From: Varroa destructor | Taxonomy: Eukaryota; Arthropoda; Arachnida; Mesostigmata; Varroidae | Direction of reading: 5' to 3' | DNA length: 64,000 bases | Assembly: GCF_002443255.2 (NCBI RefSeq) | Contig: NW_019211459.1 | Location: 23,218,330-23,282,329 of the forward strand | In this document: piece after piece, positions 1-12,358 of the stretch | How positions within the stretch are numbered: the first letter of the stretch is position 1 | How the letters are laid out: each line of letters starts with the position of its first letter | The notes under the pieces: model-generated | Seen by the model: only the letters and a program-made list of their open reading frames with translations | The model's database searches: none | Told to the model about the DNA's origin: nothing | Translations under genes and position numbers: made by a program

Positions 1-499
1 ACAAGCCCTTCTACCTTGGCTTCACCGAAGCCCTTTAACAGGCGGCAACGGGAACATTCATGAACGCCAGGATTCGCGCTGAAAAGGCAGAGGAGCTCTT
101 TTGCTCTTGCCTGCCTTTTCTTTGGCCCTTATAGTGGAACGAGACCAACGGCGCGTGAAAAGTCGTCAGGTGCCTTCATTCTGAACTACCCTTCCCAAAC
201 AGATCCCTTTCTTTTTGGCGCCTGCAGGACTTGCAAATGCTTTCTGCTGCCGTTCGGATGCAGCACCGAAGGTCTTTGCAGTCTCACACTGTTGCCCCTG
301 ATGCCTGTTCACTGTTGGCGTTTTGCTGTGATGCTTTACGTGTAGCGAGTCGGCCAGTTAAAAGGCAAGACTCTAGATAACGGACCCGTCTGTTTTGTTG
401 GCATATTCTCACCTAGCTGTACACGTTAACTAACAGGAGGCTGCGTTGGGTCTTGATACGACTGAAGCAAGAAGCTGTGATGTGATCTTTTGAACTAAA

Positions 500-2780
500 A
501 GGGCCGAGGATGATAGAACGGACATTGTATAAACTGTCTCTTTAGAAAGAAGAGGAATCGAAAGCAATTCGCTTTTAATGTGTCGCTTGTTGTAGTCACG
601 ACAGGTAATTTAATAATAACTCTTTACGCAGGCATTCTTCAATCTATTAATTCGAAGGCCAACGTTATCCTTAATTGAAATTTTAGTTGACGGTCTGCGC
701 TACATTCAATGCCATCGGATGGAAAAGAGTGTGTGGAATAAGTGGCAATAACGGAGAAACGTAGAGCACTCCTACAAAAATAATCTATCACATGAACTAG
801 TCCTAATCACGAATTCTCTTTAATATCGTTTTTGTCTTTAATAAAAGATACGAACTACGGGGTATTAACATTACTAATTATCAAAAGTTTTTGAGAGAGA
901 ACACAATAAAGCACCTAAAAGATATAAGTAAATTTGTTATACAATGGAAGACACATGATTTTCGTGAAGTAAATTCGTTGAAGACCAACTATTTCTACCG
1001 GCGTAAAAGTCAACAGCATATTTAATAGTTGACCTTACATAACACTCATTAATCATGAGTCTTTATAGGTACAAAATGTATTTTTTCTCTTCATTCCTAT
1101 TTTTCAAGCATATTACTTCTAAAAAAACTGCAGCTTTCTTGAGCTCTGGCAGCAGAAATAGCTAGCGAGTACACTGGTAAAAAGGTTTCCGTTCCCGCAA
1201 TGAGAGGGAGGTAGATTCGCATAAAGGGGTTGGATGAAAGAGTTGACACCCCGATGGCACGGGTGAAAGCGACCCAGTGTGAGCACCACTGAATCTGAGG
1301 TGACACGTGGGGAGTCAACATTTATGGCGTTCTCAGTTGCGACTCCGAGCTCTCGCTACGCCCACCTGGGGCTGCCGACTCCTGCCCTCAGGCACGGAGT
1401 CAACAGCAGCCGCAGCAGAAGCTGTGGGCACAGTTGCTTCGGGAGCACGACGCCTCGAAGGGGTAGTTCAATGTCTCGGACAGAGAGTGCCATAGAGCTA
1501 GACTGCGGAGTGCGGAGGCTAAAATGACGGAGTCATGCTGCCAGAGACTCCACCGCGACGAGTCGGTGCTCACAACAGTGTACTTACACATCGCTCACAC
1601 GGAGTCATACGCGCACAAGATCATATAACAATGGGCTCTACCCGGGGGCTATTGCTCTTCGCAGACTCATTGCTTTGCCTCAAGACATCATATTTTACTT
1701 CTCCAATGTCACGCGACTAATGTCGTCTGGGTCAGTATTCTAGGATTGTCTACCTGTATCGAGCTGGATAACGTCGCTTGAATAAGAAAAAATAGTGTAT
1801 AAGAGAGCGGGTAAATTTTTATCGACATAACATGCTTAATTAAATAAGACGCAAATATATATATGCACTGCAACAATACGTTTTTTGCCATATATACGTA
1901 TACGTAATTATAAGCAAAACGTATTTAAAGTTGTTTGACGAGTTTATATACCATGTACTAACTTTCCATTGTTTCAATGTCGTTCATACAAAATCGATGT
2001 ATTTGTAATACTTTTTGCCAAGAACAAAGAGATAGGTATGCATTCAAAACCGTAACGCTATTCTAAAAGCTAACGCATTTCCAATAAATATGATGAGAGT
2101 TCTCGAAGAAGAAAAGATCTCGGGTTCCTACCGGAAAGCTGTAAAGGGTAGCGTAATAGTGATCCTACGTAGTTTATTTTTTCCATATATAGCCTTGATA
2201 GTCTTTCTATATTTATTAATTTAGTCGGTCATTTCTTTTCTAAAGCTTCTGCGGTTGTAAGACTTCTGATGTTTAAAGTGATCCTCCTCATCATCCGACA
2301 AGGCGATTGACGGCCCTCGACCCACAAGATTGACGGTAAGTCTGGTTTCGTTCCCAAAAACAAACTCTTCGACTTTACAACGTTAGTGCTAATTACATGA
2401 TCTGAATAAGCCGGTTCCTTTAGAAATCCTAAAGCGTAGATTCCAATTAGTTACTGTGGTTCCAAGCTCACCGTTGTTACACGGTTCTTTTTAACCAGAT
2501 TTTTCCAGATTTAACCAGATGTATTGAGTGAAAGTTGGAAAATACAACTCTATGTAGAAAAGCAATGTTCGGTTGTTTTTTACGTATTCAAGCGATCAGT
2601 TCGATAGATCTATTTCATAGAGACTTATTTAATTTAGTGCGATACTTCCCCATTCCTATTTGTCTTTTATTGCTATCACTGGCTTGCGGCATCGCTGTAT
2701 CTTTAAAACTTGGTCATTGCGAAGTATGAATGGATAAAACTGTATCAGAATCGACACGCCGATTTTAGTTAATACATACA
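500..2780. other. Mostly AT-rich, no convincing gene
   Basis: I see no supported exon. A GC-richer patch (1280-1640) is open in several frames, with a recurring ACGGAGTCA motif (about 1396, 1525 and 1601). A frame open at 65-343 just before this interval contains closely spaced Cys but has no start. Confidence 0.4.
2491..2520. repeat. Three-copy 10-bp tandem repeat
   Basis: Three consecutive 10-bp units end in CCAGAT; the first and third are identical (TTAACCAGAT) and the middle one is TTTTCCAGAT. This is seen directly. No function is apparent. Confidence 0.85.
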
Positions 2781-2806
2781 CGAAGGAAACCTACCAATAT
2801 TGACCC

Positions 2807-2824
2807 AGAAGAAGAAGAAGAAGA
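2807..2824. repeat. GAA microsatellite
   Basis: About six GAA units. The tract lies just past the stop of the minus-strand model ending at 2841, so on that strand it would be a CTT-rich 3' UTR element. Confidence 0.9.
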
Positions 2825-2840
2825 ACTTCGAAGACCTGGC

Positions 2841-3097
2841 TTAAAACGCATGTAGCTTGTGAACGGCAAACAGCCGAGACAGGAACATATCATGTGGCTC
2901 CTTGTGGTATAATAAGACAGATACGAGCGGGTGAGGTACGCAGATACTTTGTGTCTGCCAGAAACGAGTTACGAGTGTAAATTTTTCTCTCATCTCCAAG
3001 TGACGTCGGGACTGTTTTAGTTGATCACCCTTTTAGCTAGCGCTGCACCCAGACGTCGCTCATCCTGCAGAGTCTCTGGGAGGGCATCAACACCCAT
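2841..3097 (-). CDS. Candidate two-exon gene, 60-aa protein, function unknown
   Basis: Exon 1 (3097-3029) starts with ATG preceded by G at -3 and followed by G, and encodes MGVDALPETLQDERRLGAAL followed by AKR, ending in phase 0 at a GTGATC donor. The 74-nt intron ends with a GTAAC branch-like site, a T-rich tract and CAG. Exon 2 (2954-2841) continues in phase for 37 residues (TQSICVPHPLVSVLL...) to TAA. No domain is recognised: the N-terminus is charged and the C-terminal half hydrophobic with several His. Good phase match and intron signals are the support; the short length means chance cannot be excluded. Confidence 0.35.
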
Positions 3098-4800
3098 TAC
3101 GATATTTTTTTAGCTGCGTAGGATCACAGGCTGTACACGAATCCTGCCTTGCACAATGGTTCCATTCTCTGTCTCATGCCCCGAGTCGCGAGCCTTGGGT
3201 TACTATGCTTTACTAAGGTCTATTGCAACGAGTCTAGTATGGGACAACTAAGCAGAGGGTGATAGAAGCAACTGGCAGAAAGAGGCAAGGCTCCACGAGT
3301 TAACACCGCTGATGTTCACTCCCTAAGCCGGCACGGACCCAGGCATTGGCATAAACTGGGCAAAGCCAGTTGCCTCCCAGTCTGTCTGCGCCATATCCGT
3401 CTAGATGACCCACCACCAATACTGTATCTGCCCGTCCTGTCTGGCACAGGCGTAGGAGGAGGTCGACAGCAGAAAGCGTTTTCCGAAATATAATACAGTC
3501 AAGTCGAAAGAGTTCTGTTGTTGCCCCACAGTCCAAGTAGCGCCACCTCAAGGGGAAGATTTGTTGAGGAATACCCAGCTAGATAGGGCACAGAAAGCGG
3601 GGCATGCAATTTGCAGCGAAACCATACTTCGGGTTATTGGCCTCTCCGAAGGCAACAAGACTACCTTTTGGGTCGCGCTTTTTGCTAATTACCTATGTAA
3701 GATCTGCAGGATGTGTGTCTGTTCAGTACAGACGGGCTGGCTTGCTTCTCTAAACGTACTCTTTCTCTCCTTTTCTCGTACTAACCAACGCTGGTATGAG
3801 GCATGAAGCAGGGGCTAAAATGGCGTCGCACTCTTCGGTTGGCCCTTGTAGTTGGCGACTTGATTTTTCCCCTCGAAAACTTCCACATCATTGTCGTTTC
3901 AGCTTGTTTTGCCTTTAGTCAGCTACTTGGCTGCGCTGCTTCCACCCGCGAGGGGGGTACACGATGCCTGTCGGTGCCTGAGAAAAGTGCGCCTAATGAC
4001 CAACTGAACCATATCACATTTCATTCCCTTCTTGGGTTTTTCTCTCTTAACAGGCAGTGCTGTGGCATATGTGCTAGTAGTAAGCAGTCCTGTCTGCTAC
4101 GTGATCGAAACGTTTGCCTACGCTTAAGTTTATAGGAAATTTCAAAGCTTTCGTGGCGGTAGCGGCAACGCCAGTTTGCTTTAATAGACCTACGATCGCT
4201 CTGAAGTAGGCAGAACAGCCTAAAAATGGCTAAACGAACGAATGTGAGCAAACAGACCATTGCGGACTTGCAAAGCGAGTTGAGAGAAGGCAAAGTAACT
4301 AAGGGGTGGTTTTCGTGCGGATATAGTAGGCCAGATCTGCTACGGGTAGACGCTCTTCTACCAGACAATACCACAGGGGCTTCTTATTTGGGTTAATACG
4401 TTTTAACAAGCACAGATTAACATTTTGTATCCCTTTTTCTACATATCCACGAGGAAACTCAGTGCTGTGTACATTACTAGAATAATACAAACGGTCATTT
4501 ACTAACAGATACATTCTATTCATTTCAAGGGTAACTGTGAGGATATTTCAGAAGTGTTATTGGTTACCACAATAGAAAGAAATCGATTATGCGGAGAAAG
4601 GCTCGCATCGGAATGAAGATGACAGCCCAAGTGAGACTTTATAATTCTCTCCAGCTAGACGGCAGCCACAGCGTAATTACTGAACGATAATGTAAAGCAT
4701 ATTCCAACGGAGAAGCAGTACTTTATAAGCTTGTCTTCAAAAAAATCCAATACCGTAAAGAGATCTAAAAAGAGATTGGGTTTACGTATGAGCTAGGCTA

Positions 4801-5322
4801 ATGACATCTAGAAGCGTAACTACTCGTTTTCGAATTAAGGGTGAGTACCATTGAGGGCAGGAATGGGGCCAAATGGTCGTCGAATGCAACTTGCCACCAC
4901 TTTCATCTTCATCAGCTCCACCAAAGGTTAAGTGCATGTAGACTCTTTGCCGTCGGGTGAAGTTGGTGAACCCTTTAAGGGACCAACATAGAAACGATGG
5001 CCGTAGTGATTACGGGAAGAAGTTGCACCCGAGAATGGTAACGGAGGGATTCGTTCGATCCTCTATCGCGTCGAGAGCAGGCTACTCTGTTCCGGAAACG
5101 CCTCAAGCATTACGCTTTCCGCTGACGCTATTCAAATCGACTAACCAGTGCCTTTCAGCGCCTTGTAATGTTGTTCTCTTTTACATAGATCCCCTTATTG
5201 CTCCTGTGGAGTCCCGTTCGTCTCCGATCTCCGTTCATCTCTTCGAATTTCATAACTTAATTTTACTTTCTGATCCAAATGTTACTCCTAAGCATGAAGC
5301 AGAATACATTGGTCAATTCTAG
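4801..5322 (+). CDS. Candidate two-exon ORF interrupted by one in-frame TAG
   Basis: Exon 1 (4801-4840) starts at ATG, encodes MTSRSVTTRFRIK and ends at a strong GTGAGT donor. A 75-nt intron ends in a long pyrimidine tract and CAG at 4915. The exon starting at 4916 continues in phase, meets TAG at 4939-4941, then stays open in the same frame for 126 codons to TAG at 5320-5322. The distal frame encodes a mixed-composition protein with Cys and hydrophobic stretches and no recognised domain. Options are stop read-through, a pseudogene, a wrong intron choice or chance. Confidence 0.25.
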
Positions 5323-5472
5323 GATCAACATCGTTGTTGCTTAGCAAATTTTTGTTTGCTGAAAAGAAGCAAAAACGTCTAGATAAGAATAGAATCCGCG
5401 TGTAAACTATGTACGTCCCTGTATGAAAAACTGAAATATTGGTAATGTCTGTTTACGTTTCTCTCTTCGCAG

Positions 5473-5565
5473 ACGATCGTAAGTAACATCATATCGACCT
5501 ATACATGTGATAAAGGAGCAGAGTCATATCGCGCCTGTTTGGCCATTGCTTTATATGGAAAATAA
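5473..5565 (+). CDS. Candidate terminal exon, 30 residues
   Basis: A strong acceptor (TTTCTCTCTTCGCAG) precedes a frame open for 30 codons, beginning TIVSNIISTYTCDKGAESYR and ending at TAA. The other two frames stop within a few codons. It may be the last exon of the model just upstream (4801-5322), but I could not find a convincing phase-0 donor there. No family is recognised. Confidence 0.2.
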   Translation, partial: TIVSNIISTYTCDKGAESYRACLAIALYGK

Positions 5566-5569
5566 TATG

Positions 5570-8500
5570 GAGCTAGTGGCGATCAATAGCTAATAACTTC
5601 CGGCTTTTGTATGCACGATCAAAACAAAGATCATGCAAATCGGCCAGATGAGACTAAATAACGCAGCTTTCGCTGTAGTTGTAAATTTAAAGAAGTAAAA
5701 CCCAGTACAATATCTAATAGGCGACCAGGGCATGCTTTCCCAAAAAAGTTCTGTTCAATTATTTCAACTATAGATGAACTTCTCAATCTACATACAAGAA
5801 CAATCTACATCAAAACAGGGAACCAAACAAGGTTATTGCTCAAACATTTCCTCTTAGGGTTTAGTGCTTTGCTTTTCTCACTAGTTTTTTTTTTTATTAA
5901 TTATATAATTATTTTACTTGTTTTTCCTTACTAAAGAACGCTTTTTTTGCACTGTGCAGTTCTGTATGACGTCGTAAAAAAAAAGTGAATGTTAGTGTGG
6001 GTCTAAGCAATACTCGTACCATTCAGGTTGGGCTATCTGTTCTTCCAAATAATATCTTGAAGAGGAGTACCGTCTCACAACAAGGCTTGTCGTGTTCTAC
6101 AAGGTAAGTGCAACGCGTGTGACAGCTTCCTTTATAGTTCCCTGAAGACACCCATCTAATTCCGAGCTATTCGAAGTGATGCAACAACGGCCGGGACGCG
6201 GCGGGTTCATAGAGATGTTGAGAGGCGAAACTGCTCCACGATAGAAAATTCGACCCATCCAACGTAGTCGCTGATCCGCTGTTGTTGGGCATTTACGCCT
6301 TGCCCAGACTGGCAGGAACACCTCTCCGGTGGGCCAATTCAATTGATTCTTTTTTCGTGTTCTGCGTGGCCAAACAACCTGGGGACTTCTTCGTTACTAA
6401 AGCGCACACCGAGCGAATGCGTCCAGTAGAGACTTACAAAGGTGCATCCTACACTGTCTGTGTTGTCCGAGTAGAAATTTCGTATCAACGTAAAGCCAAC
6501 GGAAACAGTGAACAACGTTACTTCAATTATGATTCTGTGTTTTATAAAAAAAAAAAAAGTACAGTATATGGTACTTTATGTTTAGCTAAATCAGAAATTT
6601 GTTTCGCTACTGTCGGTCTACTTAATTCTCACTATCAAAGTCAAAAAAAAAAAAGGTTTGCCGTATCCTCAACGTAAGCAAATAATGAACCGATGTGTAA
6701 CGGCCCGATGATACTTATATCCTAAATATAACAGTGTGGGCTATTTAGACGTTACTTTTAGTACTTTTAATAAACGTAAAAGCAATAAGTGATTTAAGTA
6801 AATTCGCGCTGAAGGATTACTTAATCTCAAATGCAGACTACAATGATCAAGAAGGTAAAAAAAAAACGTCTCAATGTAAATTTGTCATATTGACTAAACC
6901 TCATATTCGAGAGGTTATCCTGGTTGTCTGAATTGAAGACCTCGTTTCATTTCTAAGAGTATATCTAAGTAAAAACCAACATCTCGGCGCTATTTACACG
7001 TGCCGTTCCCGACGATCGTATTTGCTCAATACAATAATGCCAATTACAGCCTCGATTCAAGACCTAAGCTACCTACTAGTTATTGTTGTTTATTCCTTAT
7101 TCGGCAATTATTCATTTTTTAGTAGTAACCATGTTTGAATTTGTCGAAGTATAAAATACGCTCCTATATACGCTAGATATAATGATCTCTAGCGGAGTCA
7201 AATTTGGTCTCATAGCGGGTCAGGCTGAATGCTAAAGTCTCTCAAGACGACCCAATGAATCGTTGATATCCTTCTCTTTGAAACGGCCGTTAATTTTTCT
7301 TCAATCAAGAATACATATGTATCATAAAAAGCTTCAAAAGTTCTTTTCGACGAGCCATTTTGATGATTTTTTGGATCTTGTAAATCGAGAAACTATTAAA
7401 GGTCTTCCAGTTTGCCTCGTGAGAGTTTTCCTCGAATTTTTTAGATACCGCATGAACACAACCAACGTGTTACGTAGATCGTTGATTTCAAACAAAAGAA
7501 AAGCTTTTAATCTTGGTGGGGTTCGCCCATCTCGAAGAGGTTGGTTAGCAAGTTCGTTGCTTTATTCGAAACAGCGCAGACTTTTTTTTCTAAGTAAATA
7601 GCGGATACCCGGTACAATAAATAGCCCATCAAAGTGTGTCTCAATTTAGGTGCCATAATGTGTGTGCGTGTGTCTCTACGTAAATCTGTGTGTGTGTGGT
7701 AAGTTGGTCTTCGTTTTAACTTCGTTGGGGCTTTGACCTGTAACGTCGGTCCCTAGCTAGTTGTTGAATGTAGTGTGTATTCAGGGTGGCTGAGTAGACT
7801 GTCCTGATCCTCCTGCGCGATCTGCACAAACTACCGCATGCTGCTGCTGTTGACTCAAACGACGCCCTGGTCAACAGAAATGCTCGGTATTTGCTTATTA
7901 CTATAAACTGTACAAGAAGAAAAAGACAACAATAGAATCCCCATTAGATGCTCGACAAGGCGGGTCAAGTCAGTCAATGTTATGCATGCATATATACACC
8001 CCTAAAGAGCAAGTTTCCTGATAGTAGTTTGAGCTGTCGACGGACCTAGCTGGTCTGTTCTCTGGAGAAGCATACATAAACCTTATTATGTAGGCCATTG
8101 ACACTCTGGTGATCCTGTATCAAACAGTATTAGAATTAAGAATACCATTTTATGCCCTTCTGCCTATGTCTTATGCTAAAGAAGCATAATATAAATCTAA
8201 TGGATACCTGTTGTGGACTTTTATAAAATGTATATTAAAATTAAATATTAGCATGTTATTGCATACTTATATTGGATTGATGTTAACCCACATACTGTTA
8301 AATTATAGCTTCGGGCAAAATATGTAGAAGCTGATCAACCTTTTTTTGCAAAGTAGGATTTTTGCTTTTAATTATTTAAGTTAAAAAGTTAATAATAAGA
8401 TTTTGTAGTAGCCGTAGTGTAGTTATATATATATTATATTGTCTTCATCAGAAATGATATAAGCCAACTTCATCTATGCTATTTTCGGTATAATCCACCA

Positions 8501-9480
8501 TTTTTATGCAACTTTATTTCAGGAATTATCTGTAGGTTACATAATCGTTTAAAGCGAAACTATCAATGACAACATAGTGGTTTATCTTTCGCACTACCCC
8601 CTTCAATATGCATATCAATTTTCCCGATCAGCTTCGTTTTTGAGGTATCTAACAACTTGCATTCAACTGGTATTATACGAAAAACCCTAGTTTTATTTAT
8701 TACGGTTGGACAGAAGATCTTCGGCCTTGCTAAACGAATACATCTTTTGATCCGTTTGAATTCCTTTTAATTGCGATTAAGATAGATCTGCTGCAACGCT
8801 GACAGCTCACGAAGTTACCCCCCAAGTGCTTGTTGAGTGTGGTCCATTTATTTCCTAGAGTATACAGCTTCAGAATACATATACAATAAAAATGTGCTTT
8901 CAGTTTCAAGCAACTTCATGAATGCATCGTCTTTAGTGCCTCACGAGGACGTACATTTTTTGCACCTTTTTAGCATTTTTTCGGTCACAAAGGTGTGACT
9001 CCTACTTATATAATCTGTTTATGAAACCAATAGATGAAGCGTCAGCTACCCATTCGAGTCGAAGTTGTGACCGACAGGATAGATTCTTCGGGTTTCTTTG
9101 CACGCACACGTAGCTCAGCATACTTATTGAGACAGAGGCCTCCATATTTTTCGTGGTATCTGTGTGTGTGTGTGTGTAAACCTTAATCTTTGTTTAAATG
9201 CTAGTGTGTGCAAGTTCCTCTTCAGCAGTCCTTGAGCCACTGACACCCTTTTGTTGTTTCACTGTTATCCTTACGGCCTTATAGTCTCAATAGTTCCGTC
9301 AATCATACGCAATGTTCATCTTCGAGTGGTTATGATGCACTAACACATTTGCTTCATAGATTCAGTCGAGAGAAGCAAGCTAACGCTCCTAAGAGTTGTC
9401 AGGCTTGCTAGATGTATCTTATTATAATGGGACTAAAACAACGCGGGAGATTGACGCGGATTGCTGTTGCTGCCGCAGCT
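5570..9480. other. AT-rich tract, no convincing gene
   Basis: It holds scattered AAG-GTAAGT at 6102, a 131-codon frame at 6282-6677 and a 112-codon basic frame at 7263-7601, none with good boundaries. It also holds an imperfect GT tract at about 7660-7700. Otherwise nothing was recognised. Confidence 0.4.
9161..9177. repeat. GT microsatellite
   Basis: A perfect (TG)n run of about 17 bases in an otherwise unremarkable tract. Confidence 0.95.
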
Positions 9481-9489
9481 ACAATCTAA

Positions 9490-9798
9490 TCAGAAAAGAC
9501 CCCTCGTTTTTCCCTTGACCCGTTCGTTCTACCTTGCGCGAGCGACGCCCCCCCCCCCATTTGCCCCACACCGGCGCACATCGCTGAGGCGACGGGATCA
9601 GAGGCAAAGAAGCTGACCGTTCGTTGTATGAGAGGAACAAAGGCGACGGACTCTGACGAGGAAGCCCCCCCGTACGGCGAGGTGTTCCTCTCTTATTGCA
9701 AGCTGGGATCTGTCATTACAATCTTAGCTCGCTGGTCCGGCTGCAAGAGAGGCGGTATTACAGCAACTGGAGTCTGGAGAGATTGCGCAGCGGACTAG
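9490..9798 (+). CDS. Open exon-like frame, 102 codons, function unknown
   Basis: The frame runs stop-to-stop from TAA (9487-9489) to TAG (9796-9798) through a GC-rich patch that includes an 11-C homopolymer (9548-9558), read as Pro. An internal ATG at 9628 would give MRGTKATDSDEEAPPYGEVF and about 36 more residues. An alternative overlapping frame has a donor near 9821 (CCAG-GTAGGG). No domain was recognised. The poly-C tract is a likely indel site, so the frame upstream of it is uncertain. Confidence 0.2.
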   Translation, partial: SEKTPRFSLDPFVLPCASDAPPPICPTPAHIAEATGSEAKKLTVRCMRGTKATDSDEEAPPYGEVFLSYCKLGSVITILARWSGCKRGGITATGVWRDCAAD

Positions 9799-9819
9799 GC
9801 CAACAGCTTCGACGTTGGC

Positions 9820-10560
9820 CAGGTAGGGCGCGATGGGACGAAAAAGAAGAGAGACTAAGAGAGAAGCAGAGGGAGAACAAAGATGAACAAAAGCGAGCAA
9901 AACTACACCCACCAGGAAAACACACCGATCAAGTTAGAGAAGGTTTAGCTGGGAACGGATCTGCAAAAAACATAAGGTTCTTTGATGAGTAAAGGGGGGT
10001 CTGAGGGGCGGGAAATAGCTCAGAAATAGAGAGAAATAAAGAGAAATCGGTAAAATCGCACAAGGGCAAACTAGACGGGTGAGGTACTGACAGAGTAAGA
10101 GGCGGTTGAAAGAACGACGGATAAGAATAGGTCAGCAGTTGGGCGAAATGGAACGAGAAAAGCGAAGAACTTGCTAAGAGAGGCATCAAATCCAGTGGAA
10201 CTCGAAGAGCATAGACGAAGCAGTATGGGGCTAGTAAACTGATAGAGCAAAGGCAGCAGCAATGAAGAAACGGCTAGAAAAGGAAGAACGCTTAAGGTCG
10301 CTTGCCCCTCGAAAGCAGCAGGGAAAAGCCCTACAGATTAGACTTAGCTCAAGATGGGAACGACAAAAGCGGAGGTTTAAGCAGCGTCTGACAGACGAAC
10401 AGACAGACAGACAGATGGATGACCGCCGTTCTTGTTGGATCCACGGGTGACCGGAAGCAAGGCCTGACTGTTTGAACGCGAACGGAAAAAGATGCCTTGT
10501 CTAGGATCGAAGAAAAAGGCAAAGGGCGATATAGAATGAGATTCGAAGTGAGAGAGATAA
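9820..10560. other. Purine-skewed tract without a clear gene
   Basis: The plus strand is strongly purine-rich (GAGA/GAAA-like, K/R/E-coding in all open frames) and broken by frequent stops. It includes a (GACA)n microsatellite at about 10390-10416. Short ORFs on both strands look like composition artefacts. Confidence 0.6.
10390..10416. repeat. GACA-type microsatellite
   Basis: Repeated GACA/ACAG units (TGACAGACGAACAGACAGACAGAC region), slightly imperfect. Confidence 0.85.
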
Positions 10561-12100
10561 ACAGAAACTGAGAGATGCATTCTGTAGTTCTGCTTCGAGT
10601 CCTAGTTTTCTTCTACGAGTTTGCTTTGCAATTTGGTAAATCTCTCGTGTTAGGTGGTCTTAGAGGGATGTGACGAGGCAGTGGTGGCGCTTTATCGGCA
10701 CAGAGCAGAAGGCTGCTACTGTCATTTAACGGCAGCGACTCATGGCCGGACACGGCATTTAGTGTTTGACAGAACTATGGCGAATGACGCGAAGCAGACG
10801 GTTTGAACATCGAACGGCTAACTGCACAAAGACAGTAGCATTCTATATGTACTTCATAATACTTTAGTGCGTAGAAGTTCGTGTGCACACCCACCTGTAG
10901 ATACTCCTTTACCCGTTACTCGTTTTTTAGCTGAACACCTTCAAAAGCGTGTCATTTGGAAGTTATAAGCGGAATTTTGCCTTATTTCATGTTCGAATAT
11001 ACGTTGTGCAGAATTTCTTGCGACTAGCTTTTCGAACCACTATCTATGCTCGTTTTAAGCACACACAAACACGTAGTTGTGATTAAAAATTACAAAGATT
11101 AGGCTATTTGCCGATAAGCGCTTGACTTCTTTTGTACTGCAATTGATTTGTACATCAACGAAGTCCAACCAAACTCAATTTACCATTACAGAGCTCAGTC
11201 AAAAAACGATGATTCTAAGAAAAAAACTATTGCTTTTATAAATCATCGTAGATTTTTGACGCTGTAAAGTAAGATGGCGACGTGATAACGGTCAAAGGTA
11301 TCGTAACTCGTAAGAAAAAATTTCAAATCTTACCGGTAGCCATAAGTCTATCGTTAAATTAACTTGTTATTATCATCATCGTTATTCTAAAGGATAAACT
11401 TTTTTGTATCAACTTGCGCAGGCTACCCCTATTCGTTTCTCTTCAGCATGGGTTCATCGAACTGGCCACTTTCGCGCTTTTCTCCTATTCGATTGAGCGG
11501 TTTTTATGTCGAATTTCATCAGTGCGCAGGTGTAACAAAGCTGATCAGGACCGGTTCATTCGTCCTTCGGCATGCGATAACGTCCTGCAAATGTTTCCTC
11601 GAATTTTATTTTGTATTCAGGGTATCCGTTTAGCTGATTTATTCAGCCGATTTTTATAAGTAATGACCTCTATTTACGGCACGGTGTTCCCATCTGCAAT
11701 TTAATCTGCTAGCGTGTCAGCGATTGTTACAGAGAAAACGACGGAAATCAGCAAAACATGGTTCATTATGGCAAGTTTTCTTCTTGTAATAGTAGAAAAA
11801 GCACATACAAATCACATACTTGTAGCTGTTCCTTTACATCCCCACAATTTGTCAGTACATAATATCTATCGCTGGGCTTAGGTGGAATTAAACCAGCTCG
11901 ACTAATATGTTTTATTGAATTTTCTAATGCTTTATTTTTAGTACATACTATGCAAAATATTATTTGGTGTTTCTGATTCACATCGATCTATAAAAAGCGT
12001 GTTGTCCTGAAACGAGAAAAAATATATTGAACATGAGTATAGATACAATAAAATGATCGAAGCTTCTCGTGACCTGGGGCGCTAACCTTCACCACGATAA
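10560..12100. other. AT-rich tract, one exon-like piece
   Basis: At 11447-11529 an 83-nt segment sits between TTTCTCTTCAG and GCGCAG-GTGTAA and reads HGFIELATFALFSYSIERFL in one frame. Nothing else is supported. Confidence 0.35.
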
Positions 12101-12169
12101 TACCTACACCATCTTCCCCTACCCCCACCATGTAGTTATAGTACAGAAAGATTGCCCAACTTAGCCGAA

Positions 12170-12358
12170 ATGTCAAAGGCCTTTATAGCTATTGAGTACG
12201 ACATGATACGAAAAGGGAAAATGATGATCAGAATTTGCAAAGATAAAAACCTACCAAATGACCCATCTGTCGTATCTGGCTTACCGAAAGCCGCCGCCGC
12301 CGCCGCTGCTAATCTTATTTCGGGCCGATGCTCTTATATATACTTTTGTTTTAGTTAG
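12170..12358 (+). CDS. Small ORF with GCC-encoded Ala run
   Basis: An ATG with G at -3 opens a 62-residue frame (MSKAFIAIEYDMIRKGKMMI...) ending at TAG. A GCC trinucleotide repeat (12290-12310) encodes a run of seven Ala residues. An AG acceptor lies at about 12147. The open frame in an AT-rich setting is mild support. No domain is recognised, and chance is possible. Confidence 0.18.
   Translation: MSKAFIAIEYDMIRKGKMMIRICKDKNLPNDPSVVSGLPKAAAAAAANLISGRCSYIYFCFS
12290..12310. repeat. GCC trinucleotide repeat
   Basis: About six GCC units followed by GCT; lies inside the 12170-12358 ORF in the Ala frame. Confidence 0.9.

Noticed and set aside
4052..4137. Acceptor followed by a Cys-rich frame (QCCGICASSKQSC) suggesting a knottin-type exon.
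   Set aside because: Cys spacing does not fit a knottin when joined to the upstream frame, and no signal-peptide exon was found in phase.
11251..11343. Minus-strand ATGGCTACCG-GTAAGA exon joined after about 72 nt to a short frame.
   Set aside because: The joined product is only 11 residues, so it is probably coincidental.
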